DNA of 64,000 bases from Silvimonas amylolytica (GTDB taxonomy: Bacteria > Pseudomonadota > Gammaproteobacteria > Burkholderiales > Chitinibacteraceae): assembly GCF_014645555.1 (NCBI RefSeq), contig NZ_BMLY01000002.1:427109-491108 (forward strand), in the 5' to 3' direction. Positions 36,206 to 44,155 of this stretch are shown here, one piece after another. The notes under the pieces are model-generated. The model saw nothing but the letters and a program-made list of their open reading frames with translations. It was not told where the DNA came from and searched no databases. How positions within the stretch are numbered: position 1 is the first letter of the stretch; the number at the start of each line of letters is the position of its first letter. Made by a program: the position numbers and the translations under genes.

Positions 36206-36825
36206 AATACCTACTTATTCTGATAACGCTTGCGTTGCCATCAGCATTTGTTTGTGCCAAAGGAAAGCCGGTATTGGGACCGGTTGTGCACGAAGTCCGG
36301 TTTGATGCCTGCCATTACCGTGTAACCGATACCTTTAATGGGTGGATTGACCTGAACACCGAAGGGTCTACGCACACATTTAGCTATATCGCCAACCTCA
36401 ACCCGAAGGCAAAGCGCCCCTTTGAGACTTCTATCCAGTTTTATTGCGATAGCAACAAAGGCATGGACAAGGCTTTTTTTGACATGGGTATGCAGCGCAC
36501 TACTGGCAAGTGGGCACTGAAAGATGGCGACGACAAGCCACTTGCGGAGGAGCATGCGGTTTTTTATACCTTGCAAAGCACAGGCTGGAATGGCGGTGGC
36601 TACGGGTTAGACCAGACGTGGGGAGAACCCAAAGACCGGACCCGTAGCTTTGCGTTTTGCCTGACCAATGGGCCACAAACGCTGTGTGGGTATAGTGAAG
36701 TCGTCGGGTATGCCAAACGCCCTCACGAATGGGTTATTCCCCAGGTTATCAAGCTGCTCCAGAGCATTGAGTTCATTGACGTTCCGGTGACTGACAAGGC
36801 CTCGGCAACCGCCGCTGCGCCATGA
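36202..36825 (+). CDS. Secreted protein, putative immunity protein 1
   Basis: 207 residues with a signal peptide (about 1-20, cleavage likely after VCA). The mature protein has paired cysteines and conserved blocks FDACHYRV near 33 and KRPFETSIQFYC near 66. The start overlaps the toxin stop (ATGA), and a ggagag ribosome site lies inside the toxin gene. A periplasmic partner encoded directly behind a peptidoglycan hydrolase is the normal layout for T6SS immunity genes. The fold is not recognised, and immunity is inference from position and export. It is a paralogue of the next gene. Confidence 0.6.
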   Translation: MKYLLILITLALPSAFVCAKGKPVLGPVVHEVRFDACHYRVTDTFNGWIDLNTEGSTHTFSYIANLNPKAKRPFETSIQFYCDSNKGMDKAFFDMGMQRTTGKWALKDGDDKPLAEEHAVFYTLQSTGWNGGGYGLDQTWGEPKDRTRSFAFCLTNGPQTLCGYSEVVGYAKRPHEWVIPQVIKLLQSIEFIDVPVTDKASATAAAP

Positions 36826-36842
36826 CCGCCCCGGAGAGAGAA

Positions 36843-37472
36843 ATGAAATGCCTGCCTGTTTTGATTATGCTCGCATCACTATCAGCGATAGCATGCGCCA
36901 AAGAAAACCTGGCATCAGTGCCCGTTATGCGCGAAGTCCAGTTTGATGCCTGTCACTTCAGACTCAAAGATGCTTACGGCGGCGACCTGTCGGCGACCAA
37001 ATACAGCACGCCTGCGCAGGCGAACTACTCTGCAAACTTCCACCCGAAGGCAAAGCGTCCCTTTGAGACTTCTATCCAGTTTAGCTGCATGAACCCTGTC
37101 ACGCCTGAAGCCCTGTCTGACAGGGCGGGGATAATCATGACCAGCCATGGCTGGGCGCTGGACAGGTCACCTGACAATATCGGCCCCAAAACTCAGCACA
37201 CCACATTTCAGCCATTAAATGGCAAGGGGTGGAAAGGGGGCGGTGTGACCCAGGATGATATCAACGGTGATGAAGCAAACCGTCGCAGGGTTTTTGCTTT
37301 CTGCATCCCCCATGGCACCGTTGCGCTTTGCGGTGTCGCCCGGCACGTTGCGTATCTCCGAAAACTGAAAGAAAGCGTCTTGCCGCAAACTGTCCAGTTG
37401 TTGGAAAGCATTGAGTTTATCGGGGCTCCAGCCAATGCTCAGGCATCGGGGGTAGAAGCAGCCCATCCCTGA
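36843..37472 (+). CDS. Secreted protein, putative immunity protein 2
   Basis: 209 residues, paralogous to the preceding protein. It has a signal peptide (about 1-20, cleavage likely after ACA), then FDACHFRLKDAYGG and KRPFETSIQFSC in the same positions, and a C-terminal LLESIEFIG close to LLQSIEFID of its neighbour. The ATG at 36843 has ggagagaga just upstream; an ATG at 36822 overlapping the previous stop would add seven residues before the signal peptide. About 40 bases around 37040 are almost identical to 36400-36440. A tandem duplication in an effector operon suggests broadened or backup immunity, which is inference. Confidence 0.6.
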   Translation: MKCLPVLIMLASLSAIACAKENLASVPVMREVQFDACHFRLKDAYGGDLSATKYSTPAQANYSANFHPKAKRPFETSIQFSCMNPVTPEALSDRAGIIMTSHGWALDRSPDNIGPKTQHTTFQPLNGKGWKGGGVTQDDINGDEANRRRVFAFCIPHGTVALCGVARHVAYLRKLKESVLPQTVQLLESIEFIGAPANAQASGVEAAHP

Positions 37473-37628
37473 CACATGAAAGCGGCGTCCACGCATTAAT
37501 GGTATTGTCCTGGGCTTGGCCGGAGCTTTACATGACTTCTTGGTACAAGTCGGTCCACACGCTGCGGCTCTTCATATACTTGGCACAGCCTGCTTTTGAA
37601 CCACCTGTATGGCTACAATAGAAGGTGA

Positions 37629-37729
37629 GGATATTTTCACTCCCAGCGGCAAGCTAAAAACCGCCGCATTAGGAGAGTTTTTCATCCCCAGAACGCAGTT
37701 TTATGGGTCTGGGGGCGAAAATATCGCCT
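37629..37729. repeat. Nested inverted repeats between immunity and control genes
   Basis: Outer arms gaggatattttcactcccag (37627-37646) and, inverted, ctgggggcgaaaatatcgcc match at 16 of 20 positions; inner arms ccccaga / tctgggg lie at 37686-37714. The right arm reaches the end of the minus-strand gene stopping at 37728. No T-run, so it is not a standard terminator. Confidence 0.5.
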
Positions 37730-38159
37730 AATTGGCTGGGTGCGGCGATGACAATTTCACCTGCTGTTTTTGTTTTTTCAGCGGCTTGGTAATGCCTGCA
37801 TTCCGGTATGCATACATCTGAAAACCTGCCAGGCCAAAGTCCAGTTTGGGCGACCCGTTCAAAGGCCGCCAGGTGAGGGCGTACAGGTTGGGGTCGTGGT
37901 GCATCCCGCCAATATGGGTTTGCTGTATCAAGCCAGCCCACTCCAGTTCTTTGGCTGCTTTTCTGACGGTTGCCCGGTCGCCAAGGCCACGCGGCTGAAC
38001 CCGGCCTGGTGCGGTTGTCAGGTCACCATTGTTACGGATGTCGCCCGTATGCGCATTGGTGCGTAATTGCGAAACCAGTTCAAACAGTAATGCCCGCGCG
38101 CTGAACGACAGACTGCAATACGCAGCGCTATCCAGTATCGTGGGCCGCTCATCGTTCAT
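37728..38159 (-). CDS. Replication/control-type winged-helix protein
   Basis: A 143-residue basic protein resembling small helix-turn-helix proteins of plasmids, prophages and integrative elements. SLSFSARALLFELV is near 16, and the segment RGLGDRATVRKAAKELEWAGLIQQTHIGG near 56-84 reads like a recognition helix followed by a wing; DPNLYALTWRPL follows. Exact function unknown. The start codon overlaps the stop of a 15-codon leader frame with a good ribosome site (38156-38203), whose residues (VVRRKKAP) would suit the missing N terminus of this family, so a frameshift near the start is possible. Confidence 0.5.
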   Translation of the reverse strand: MNDERPTILDSAAYCSLSFSARALLFELVSQLRTNAHTGDIRNNGDLTTAPGRVQPRGLGDRATVRKAAKELEWAGLIQQTHIGGMHHDPNLYALTWRPLNGSPKLDFGLAGFQMYAYRNAGITKPLKKQKQQVKLSSPHPAN

Positions 38160-38203
38160 TGTGGGGCTTTCTTGCGCCGCACTACTCGGTCGCCAGCACT
38201 CAT
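38156..38203 (-). CDS. 15-residue leader ORF (possible frameshifted N terminus)
   Basis: ATG at 38201-38203 with GAGG five bases upstream, seven bases after the stop of the 128-residue gene, encoding MSAGDRVVRRKKAPQ. Its TGA overlaps the ATG of the next gene. It is either a coupling leader or the separated N terminus of the downstream protein. Confidence 0.35.
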   Translation of the reverse strand: MSAGDRVVRRKKAPQ

Positions 38204-38210
38204 GACAACC

Positions 38211-38597
38211 TCACGACACGTCAGGTGCATCGGTGTGCTCAGCAAGCCACTGCTGCGCTAAAAACCGGTCACCTTCGGTCAGGCAATAGCGACCAGGGCG
38301 ACACAGGAGACCATCGCGGTCATGGTGGCATTTGGGCGTACAGGGCAGTTCCAGCCCCGCATTGCGTAGTGTAAATACCAACCCCGGTGCGTTTGAGCAC
38401 CCCACCAGAGCATCAATCTGTTCACGCATCAGGGATGAGTGTGCGACCAATGTGGCTAGCAAGCGTTTCATGCGCGGAGTAGGGGCGACGCACATGTGGG
38501 CGGATGGCAGGTCAGCCAGCAACGTAGCAGCTTGTGAGACAATGCCAGTGTGAGTGTCGGCGCTCGTCTTCGTGGTTTGGGGGCGGGTGCTTTTCAT
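38211..38597 (-). CDS. Small winged-helix-like hypothetical protein
   Basis: 128 residues. A polar N terminus is followed by RMKRLLATLVAHSSLMREQIDALVGCSNAPGLVFTLRNAG (about 60-98), which looks like a helix-turn-helix for choosing between DNA sites, then a Cys/His-containing stretch CTPKCHHDRDG near 102 and ITEGDR-type CLTEGDRFLA near 115. Similar sequences are known in prophage-like elements, where they have no assigned function. The ATG at 38597 overlaps the stop of the gene before it by one base; a frame open to 38705 lies inside that gene. Confidence 0.5.
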   Translation of the reverse strand: MKSTRPQTTKTSADTHTGIVSQAATLLADLPSAHMCVAPTPRMKRLLATLVAHSSLMREQIDALVGCSNAPGLVFTLRNAGLELPCTPKCHHDRDGLLCRPGRYCLTEGDRFLAQQWLAEHTDAPDVS

Positions 38598-38950
38598 TAT
38601 TTCACCGCCTTGCCCGTCAGCAGCGCGGCCAGATCGGCGACACGCCAGGACAGACAGCCATGAATGCGGACCGGGCGGATAGGGCCGTGTTCCTCGCTGG
38701 CCCATTTGCGCAATGTCTTCGGGCGGCGGTTGATAACCGGCCCGGCTTCTTCGGTCGTCAGCGAGTCCTGACCCTTCGCAATCGCTTCAAGGCCGGGTGG
38801 AATGATTGTTTTTCGGGCATTGTCTTCTCCCTTTCCCGCTGTGGTGGGGGTTGGCGTTATTGACGATGCGAATATTCCTGTGTCCCTCTGCGCCGATACC
38901 CCACACCGTCGATGCGGTGGTGTTTGCAGTTGAACGATAGAATGCGGCAT
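38597..38950 (-). CDS. AlpA/excisionase-like DNA-binding protein
   Basis: 117 residues, of which the last 60 resemble small excisionase/AlpA-type DNA-binding proteins: LTTEEAGPVINRRPKTLRKWASEE near 63-86, then RPVRIHGCLSWRVADLAALL. This is the usual plan of a helix-turn-helix that reads tandem sites, with the Trp-Arg pair before the last helix. The first half is Pro/Thr-rich and may not be translated: the ATG at 38950 has its AGGAG directly abutting, so the true start may be internal. Such proteins normally control excision of an integrated element; no integrase is present here. Confidence 0.5.
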   Translation of the reverse strand: MPHSIVQLQTPPHRRCGVSAQRDTGIFASSITPTPTTAGKGEDNARKTIIPPGLEAIAKGQDSLTTEEAGPVINRRPKTLRKWASEEHGPIRPVRIHGCLSWRVADLAALLTGKAVK

Positions 38951-38970
38951 CTCCTCTCTTTGTCCCTCAC

Positions 38971-39414
38971 ATGACCCCTGCTATTCGCCTCGCCCTGATG
39001 GCGGACGCGCCTGCGATTGCCCAATGCTTGCTGGCCCTGGGGCATGATCGGTATACCGTTCTGGCCGAAGACGTGGCCCAGCGCCTGGCGCAGTTGCAAA
39101 CGGAGGGGGCCGCCGTTCTGGTTGTTGAGTTGCCGGAGCAAGGCGTGGTTGGTGTGTGTCATATCGCCGGCGTTCGGAACCTCTCAACCACGGGCTATGC
39201 AGAAATCATGGAACTGGCGGTGCGTGAAGATTGTCAGGGGCAAGGGGTCGGGACTGCACTGATTCATGCGGCAAAAGACTGGGCGCAGTGCCGGGGCTTT
39301 GCCCGCTTGCGTCTGCGTTCAGGAGTGCACCGTGTGCAAGCACATGCCTTTTACGAACGTCTTGGGTTCAGGTGTTCTCGCGCCAGTTACGCCTTTGAAC
39401 AGACCTTGGTTTGA
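38971..39414 (+). CDS. GNAT-family N-acetyltransferase
   Basis: 147 residues with a complete GNAT fold: an N-terminal start IRLALMADAPAIAQCL, the beta-4/acetyl-CoA motif EIMELAVREDCQGQGVGTALIHAAKDWA near 75-102 (R/Q-x-x-G-x-G/A in QGQGVG), and HAFYERLGFRCSRASYAF near 126. Substrate unknown. It is divergent from the excisionase-like gene, 20 bases away, and may be cargo of the accessory region or the first ordinary gene after it. Confidence 0.8.
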   Translation: MTPAIRLALMADAPAIAQCLLALGHDRYTVLAEDVAQRLAQLQTEGAAVLVVELPEQGVVGVCHIAGVRNLSTTGYAEIMELAVREDCQGQGVGTALIHAAKDWAQCRGFARLRLRSGVHRVQAHAFYERLGFRCSRASYAFEQTLV

Positions 39415-39495
39415 GGCTGGCATTTGTTTGCTAAATACGTAGTAGCCCATTTGCGCTGCTAAAATGGCGGCCAGTTTTTTTCGGGGGATGTCCCG

Positions 39496-39837
39496 GTGTT
39501 TCTATTCCTGTTCCTGCTCGTGATGTTGGGCTCGCCCATCCTTTTTATTCAGAGCAGTATCCGGATCAGAACGGCTGGCCGGATTCTGATCGCTATCATT
39601 CCAGTGACCTTTACCGGTGTGGGTTACGGGCTTGCTTCATTGGTCGCCAATCATTGCGCGGGCGGTCTGAAAGACATTCACGACTGCATCTTGTGGGGAA
39701 GTGATGTGAGCCGTCTGGTTGAGGACGGAATGTTCCTTGGCATCTGGTTCATTTTCGGCGGCATCCCCCTGTCATTGGCCATGTTGATCGGGTTTGCTTG
39801 GGACACCATTCAAAACAGACAAAAACCAGCTGCTTAG
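39496..39837 (+). CDS. Small integral membrane protein, unknown
   Basis: 113 residues starting at GTG, with a GGGGGATG ribosome site eight bases upstream. Three hydrophobic segments are seen (about 1-20, 28-50 and 77-100), with short polar loops including two cysteines between the second and third. The C terminus is basic. No family recognised. The gene lies between the GNAT gene and the molybdenum cofactor cluster. Confidence 0.5.
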   Translation: MFLFLFLLVMLGSPILFIQSSIRIRTAGRILIAIIPVTFTGVGYGLASLVANHCAGGLKDIHDCILWGSDVSRLVEDGMFLGIWFIFGGIPLSLAMLIGFAWDTIQNRQKPAA

Positions 39838-39953
39838 CCCTTGCACCGGATCGTTTTGTTTCCGGCTTTGGCAATGCAGCTCGGGCAAGCGGCAGTACGC
39901 GGGACAAGTGCAACGCAAGTCTCGCTATATTGATTGCGGAGTGGCCGTCAGAA

Positions 39954-41054
39954 TCAAGCCACCCAATGCCCCGACTTGCCACCCTTCTTCTCCAGCAATT
40001 TCACATCCCCGATCACCATCCCGCGATCCACCGCTTTGCACATGTCGTAGATGGTCAACAATGCAATCTGCACGGCGGTCAGTGCCTCGATTTCCACGCC
40101 GGTACGGCCGACGGTTTCGGCGCTGGCTTCGCAATGCACGCGGTTTGAGGCGTGGTCGATGCTGAAGTCGACCGTCACGCGGGTCAGCGCAATGGCGTGG
40201 CAGAGCGGGATCAGGTCCGGCGTTTTCTTGGCCGCCATGATGCCGGCAATGCGGGCAATGCCCAGTACATCGCCCTTTTTATGATTGCCCCCGGCGATGA
40301 GCGCCAGGGTTTCTGGCTTCATGCTGATCTGACCGCAGGCGCGGGCGACGCGGTGCGTTTCTTCTTTGGCGCCGACGCCGACCATATGGGCCTGGCCGGC
40401 GGCGTCAAAGTGGGTCAGGCCGCCGTTGGGGCTGGCGCTGTTGTTGGCGGACTCGAGCATGTTGGCATCGCCCAGGCGAGTCGCGGCGGCGGCGAGTTCG
40501 TCGGGGGAGTTGAGGTTGGCAAACGCCGTATCAAAGCTGACCCACACCGGCGAGAGTGTATTCAGCCAGTCACCCAGTTTGAATTGCTTGTGTTCGATAT
40601 GATCAACCAGCGATGCCAACACACTGCGGCGAAGTAGACATAGCGCAGGATGGGTGCGGCCGTCCGTGGTTTTGACGGCGGCAACCTGGGCATTGGGGTG
40701 ATCATCCAGTGCAGTGGCGAGGTCGCGCAGCAGGTTGGGGGGCAATTCGGGCACATCGCACGGGACAACCAGCAGCGTGTTGGCGGGCGACGCCAGCATG
40801 GCGGCGTGGATGCCGGCCAGCGGGCCAGAAAAACCGGTGTAGACGTCGTGCAGTACCGGGAAACCAAAGCGGGCATAGTCGGCCAGGTTGCGGTTGGCAG
40901 AGACCATAATCTGCCCGATGGGGCGGGTCTGGTGGCGGAGTGCTTCGGCTACCCAGGAGACCAGCGCGTGCCCGTTCAGCACCACAAGGCCCTTGTCCTG
41001 GCCGCCCATGCGCCGGCCCTCGCCCCCAGCAAGGATCACTGCATCAATCGTCAC
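39954..41054 (-). CDS. MobA-MoaC fusion (molybdenum cofactor synthesis)
   Basis: One 366-residue frame joins two enzymes. Residues about 1-190 are MobA, which attaches GMP to molybdopterin: [15 protein letters not shown] near 8, [10 protein letters not shown] near 72 and VPCDVPELP near 92. A Ser/Asn-rich linker (about 192-210) leads to MoaC (about 211-366), which forms cyclic pyranopterin monophosphate: [26 protein letters not shown] and [13 protein letters not shown] carry the catalytic Lys, His, Asp and Lys. The usual MVDV of MoaC is MVGV here. A GTG start at 41054 with GGGAG upstream overlaps the moaE end by 11 bases. The two activities act at opposite ends of the pathway, so the fusion is unusual. 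Confidence 0.88.
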   Translation of the reverse strand: MTIDAVILAGGEGRRMGGQDKGLVVLNGHALVSWVAEALRHQTRPIGQIMVSANRNLADYARFGFPVLHDVYTGFSGPLAGIHAAMLASPANTLLVVPCDVPELPPNLLRDLATALDDHPNAQVAAVKTTDGRTHPALCLLRRSVLASLVDHIEHKQFKLGDWLNTLSPVWVSFDTAFANLNSPDELAAAATRLGDANMLESANNSASPNGGLTHFDAAGQAHMVGVGAKEETHRVARACGQISMKPETLALIAGGNHKKGDVLGIARIAGIMAAKKTPDLIPLCHAIALTRVTVDFSIDHASNRVHCEASAETVGRTGVEIEALTAVQIALLTIYDMCKAVDRGMVIGDVKLLEKKGGKSGHWVA

Positions 41055-41511
41055 CTGTTTGCTCCCAACGTTGGCGGGCTGCTTCGTCGCTGGCGCGCGC
41101 ATCAACCCAGTGGGCCCCTTGTTCACTGACTTCCTGTTTCCAGAAAGGGGCCTCGGTTTTCAGATAGTCCATGATAAATGCATTTGCATCGTACGCTGCA
41201 AGCCGGTGTGCACTGGCTGTTACCACCAGCACAATCTGGTCGGCCGGGTGCAGCGTACCAACACGGTGGATGACGCGTACCGCGTTCAGTGGCCAGCGCT
41301 GGCATGCCTGATCGGCAATGCGCGCCAAGGCTTTTTCCGTCATGCCTGGGTAGTGTTCCAGCCGCATGGCTTTACCGCCATGCCAATCACGCACCAGGCC
41401 GACAAAGGCGACAATGGCACCAGAACCAGGCACGTTTTGCGCCGCGGTGTACTCGGCAGCGAGGTCGAAGTCGGCTTCGCCCACGCGGATATGGATATGC
41501 GGCTGGCTCAT
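41044..41511 (-). CDS. moaE: Molybdopterin synthase catalytic subunit MoaE
   Basis: The large subunit of molybdopterin synthase, which transfers sulfur from MoaD to cyclic pyranopterin monophosphate. 155 residues with [22 protein letters not shown] near 40-61, [22 protein letters not shown] near 84-105 and the lysines of [12 protein letters not shown] near 120. It starts 10 bases after moaD, and its end overlaps the mobA-moaC start. Confidence 0.93.
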   Translation of the reverse strand: MSQPHIHIRVGEADFDLAAEYTAAQNVPGSGAIVAFVGLVRDWHGGKAMRLEHYPGMTEKALARIADQACQRWPLNAVRVIHRVGTLHPADQIVLVVTASAHRLAAYDANAFIMDYLKTEAPFWKQEVSEQGAHWVDARASDEAARQRWEQTGDD

Positions 41512-41520
41512 GGTGATTGC

Positions 41521-41790
41521 TCAGCCGCCAGTGACAGGCGGGAACAGCGCGACTTCGGCGCGATCGGGGAGGGTTTCATCCAGCGAGACGATATCTTGAT
41601 TGATGGCGGCACGGAATGGCCGTGTACCGCTAAATTGTGCGTCCCATTCACCGCCACGCTGGCGCAACCAAGCGACAAGATCGCGCACGGTATTGACCTG
41701 CGCCGGCACGCTCACGGTTTCGGCATCCAGCCCTAGCGCATCTCGCAGACGCGCAAAATATCTGAGTTCGAGTTGTTTCATGGTGTTCAT
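41521..41790 (-). CDS. moaD: Molybdopterin synthase sulfur carrier subunit MoaD
   Basis: A ubiquitin-fold carrier of 86-89 residues ending in the Gly-Gly that receives the thiocarboxylate (FPPVTGG). The N terminus ELRYFARLRDALGLDAETV is typical. Two starts are possible: the ATG at 41790, overlapping the moeA stop (ATGA), or an ATG at 41781 three codons later. Confidence 0.92.
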   Translation of the reverse strand: MNTMKQLELRYFARLRDALGLDAETVSVPAQVNTVRDLVAWLRQRGGEWDAQFSGTRPFRAAINQDIVSLDETLPDRAEVALFPPVTGG

Positions 41791-42989
41791 CCACGCAATT
41801 CGTAAGGCAGGAAGACCAGCTTGTCGCCGACCTGGACGGGTTGGTTCTCTGGCACGACGGCTAGTCCGTCCGAAGCTGCGACAGAAGTCAGCACACCCGA
41901 GCCCTGATTGCCGAATGGCACCAGTTGGCCGTCCACAATGCGCACACGCAAGAACTCGCGGCGGTTGCCCGCATTACGCGTGAACCCGGCCGGAATCAGG
42001 ATTTGTGGCGGCATGCGGGCGTCGGTCTGACCTTGGCGGCGCGCAAGGAACGGTCGCACCAGCACAAAGAAAGTGACAAAGCTGGAAACCGGGTTGCCCG
42101 GAAGACCGATGAAATCGGCTTCTGTGCCATCTGTGCGGGTAATGCGGCCCTGTGCAAACGGTTTGCCCGGCTTGATTGCCATCTTCCAAAGATTGAGCGT
42201 ACCCAGCGATTCGACCGCAGCTTTTACATGGTCTTCCTCGCCGACCGAGACGCCACCCGTGGTGATGACAATATCGTGTTCGTTCGCGGCATTCTGCAGC
42301 GCCAATTGCGTGGCATCGAGCCGGTCGGCGACGATGCCGGCGTCTGTGACTTCGCAACCCGCCTCTCTCAGCATGGCCGCCAGCAGATAGCGGTTGCTGT
42401 TGTAAATCTGGCCGGCTCCGAGCGGTTGGCCGGGTTCGACCAGTTCGCTGCCAGTGCTCAGCAATGCCACACGCAGCGGGCGGGTGATATCAACTTCCGC
42501 CACACCAATTGAGGCCAGCAGGCCCAATTGGGCCGCGCCCAGGCGTGTTCCCTGGGTGACGGCAACGGCATTCAGTTGTATGTCGTCGCCAGTCCGGCGG
42601 ATGTTCTGGCCTGCGTTAATCTGGCTCGTGACGCTGACCCCGTCAGGGGTCACGCTGCAGTCTTCCTGCATGGCAACCGCATTGGCGCCCGGCGGGACTG
42701 GTGCACCGGTGAAGATACGCGCCGCTTCCCCGGCTTCAAGTGCCACGCCGGTTTCGCCAGCCGCGATGCGCTGGGTGAGCGCGAAGGCGGCTGGCACATT
42801 GGCAAAGTCCGCCACATTCAGTGCGTAGCCATCCATGGCGCTATTATCAAACCCGGGAACTGCCACGGGCGAGATCACATCAGTGGCAAGGTAGTGGCCG
42901 TGGGCTGCGGTCAGGGGCAGAGTGCGGGTTTCAGTCAGCGGGCGGGCCAGCGACAGTAACTGGTCGAGAGCCTGGTCTACAGAGAGCAT
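41787..42989 (-). CDS. moeA: Molybdopterin molybdenumtransferase MoeA
   Basis: MoeA inserts molybdate into adenylated molybdopterin. The 400-residue protein has PGFDNSAMDGYA near 48, the nucleotide-binding ALLSTGSELVEPGQPLGAGQIYNSNR near 172-197, TTGGVSVGEEDHVK near 233, MAIKPGKPFAQG near 256 and GLPGNPVSSF near 279. The start giving MLSVDQALDQLL agrees with the family; an ATG ten codons upstream (43019) is an alternative, neither with a good ribosome site. It is first in the moeA-moaD-moaE-mobA/moaC operon. moaA and moaB are not in the window. Confidence 0.92.
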   Translation of the reverse strand: MLSVDQALDQLLSLARPLTETRTLPLTAAHGHYLATDVISPVAVPGFDNSAMDGYALNVADFANVPAAFALTQRIAAGETGVALEAGEAARIFTGAPVPPGANAVAMQEDCSVTPDGVSVTSQINAGQNIRRTGDDIQLNAVAVTQGTRLGAAQLGLLASIGVAEVDITRPLRVALLSTGSELVEPGQPLGAGQIYNSNRYLLAAMLREAGCEVTDAGIVADRLDATQLALQNAANEHDIVITTGGVSVGEEDHVKAAVESLGTLNLWKMAIKPGKPFAQGRITRTDGTEADFIGLPGNPVSSFVTFFVLVRPFLARRQGQTDARMPPQILIPAGFTRNAGNRREFLRVRIVDGQLVPFGNQGSGVLTSVAASDGLAVVPENQPVQVGDKLVFLPYELRG

Positions 42990-43113
42990 GCGTGTTCGGT
43001 CATGTCGTTTGGATAACATCCATAATACGCGCCCGGCCAGACCGGAAAAAGGCAACCATTGTGGGTATTGCTGTCGATTCCAGCCTGTGCCAGTCATAGA
43101 TGGCGCTGGCAAT

Positions 43114-43146
43114 AAAAAACGCCGCATCCCGAAGGTGCGGCGTTTG
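43114..43146 (-). terminator. Terminator after the parvulin gene
   Basis: aacgccgca / tgcggcgtt stem followed on the minus strand by TTTTTTATT, directly behind the peptidyl-prolyl isomerase gene; it separates that gene from moeA. Confidence 0.88.
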
Positions 43147-43165
43147 ATCTGGCTTGCGCGGCGAA

Positions 43166-43897
43166 TCAGGCCGCAGGCTTGAGTTCGTAGCCCTGAATGT
43201 CGGCAGCTTGGACCAGCGTTTGCAGGTATTCATGCATTGCACGACGAGACTTGGTCTCTGTCAGGAACTCGCCCAGGCGGTCTTTGACTTCGTCATAAGA
43301 GACGGTGTCGCCCGAGGTCTTCTTGCCAGTGCGGATGATATGCAGGCCAAACTGGGTTTCTACCAGGGTTGGCAGAAGTTCGTTTTCGCCCATGCTGAAC
43401 ACGGCTTGATCGAATTCCGGCACCATCTGGCCGCGGCCAAACTGGCCCAGCGCGCCGCCTTGCTTGCCCGACGGGCATGCCGAGTGTTCACGGGCCAGGG
43501 CTTCAAACTTGAACGGCTGTTCTTTGAGCTCGTTCAGGATGCCTTCGGCCTTGGCGCGAACCAGCGCGGCTTCGGTCGGGTTGTCTGCGGTGAACAGAAT
43601 ATGGCTAGCTTCAGCTTGTTCGCCACGCACGAAGGCTTGCGGGTTTTCAGCGTAGAAAGCCTGGCATTCTTCTTCAGTGGCGTCTTCGGACTGGACTTCG
43701 TTTTGCAGCAGGGTGCCGATGGCTTCTTCCGGCTTGGAAGCATCCAGGCCCTTGGCCTTGGCGGCCTGCAGCAAGAGTTCGCGCAGAATCAGTTCTTGCA
43801 CAGCGCCATCGACCGCGTGCGGTGCGTCGTCGTGGTGCGGCAGTTCTGCCTGGATCATGGCGTCGGTAATTTCTACGCCGTTGACGGTGATCGCCAT
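43166..43897 (-). CDS. Parvulin-type peptidyl-prolyl cis-trans isomerase
   Basis: A 243-residue PpiC/NifM-type foldase. An N-terminal SurA-like helical region (about 1-100) precedes the parvulin domain: ASHILFTADN near 110, HSACPSGKQGGALGQFGRGQMVPEFDQAVF near 143-172, then FGLHIIRTGKK. No signal peptide is seen with the start at 43897, chosen for AGGAG eight bases upstream, so it is probably cytoplasmic. The frame is open 24 codons further, without ribosome site. Confidence 0.87.
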   Translation of the reverse strand: MAITVNGVEITDAMIQAELPHHDDAPHAVDGAVQELILRELLLQAAKAKGLDASKPEEAIGTLLQNEVQSEDATEEECQAFYAENPQAFVRGEQAEASHILFTADNPTEAALVRAKAEGILNELKEQPFKFEALAREHSACPSGKQGGALGQFGRGQMVPEFDQAVFSMGENELLPTLVETQFGLHIIRTGKKTSGDTVSYDEVKDRLGEFLTETKSRRAMHEYLQTLVQAADIQGYELKPAA

Positions 43898-44155
43898 GTT
43901 GGTTACTCCTGGTCCATAAAAAGTGAGAGCCACCGGATCGGGGTGGCTATCTGATGATTGTAGCCGCATATCGGCAGCCTTCGCCTTGCAATTGGTGCCG
44001 ATACTTGCCGATGCAAGAGCTTTGGCGCGTTATTTTTTGGGCCAATCCGGTAAAACGTGACGTATTCCCACCGTCGGGCCGCATGGTAGCTACGCGCAAT
44101 GCCGATCTGTCCACTACAATCCGGACATTGATTTCAGGTGCTTTACTCTCACGTC

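Noticed and set aside
32498-39500. Classical genomic island with attachment repeats at tRNA-Lys
   Set aside because: No integrase gene and no second copy of the tRNA 3' end were found by eye through about 39.5 kb; the island nature remains inference.
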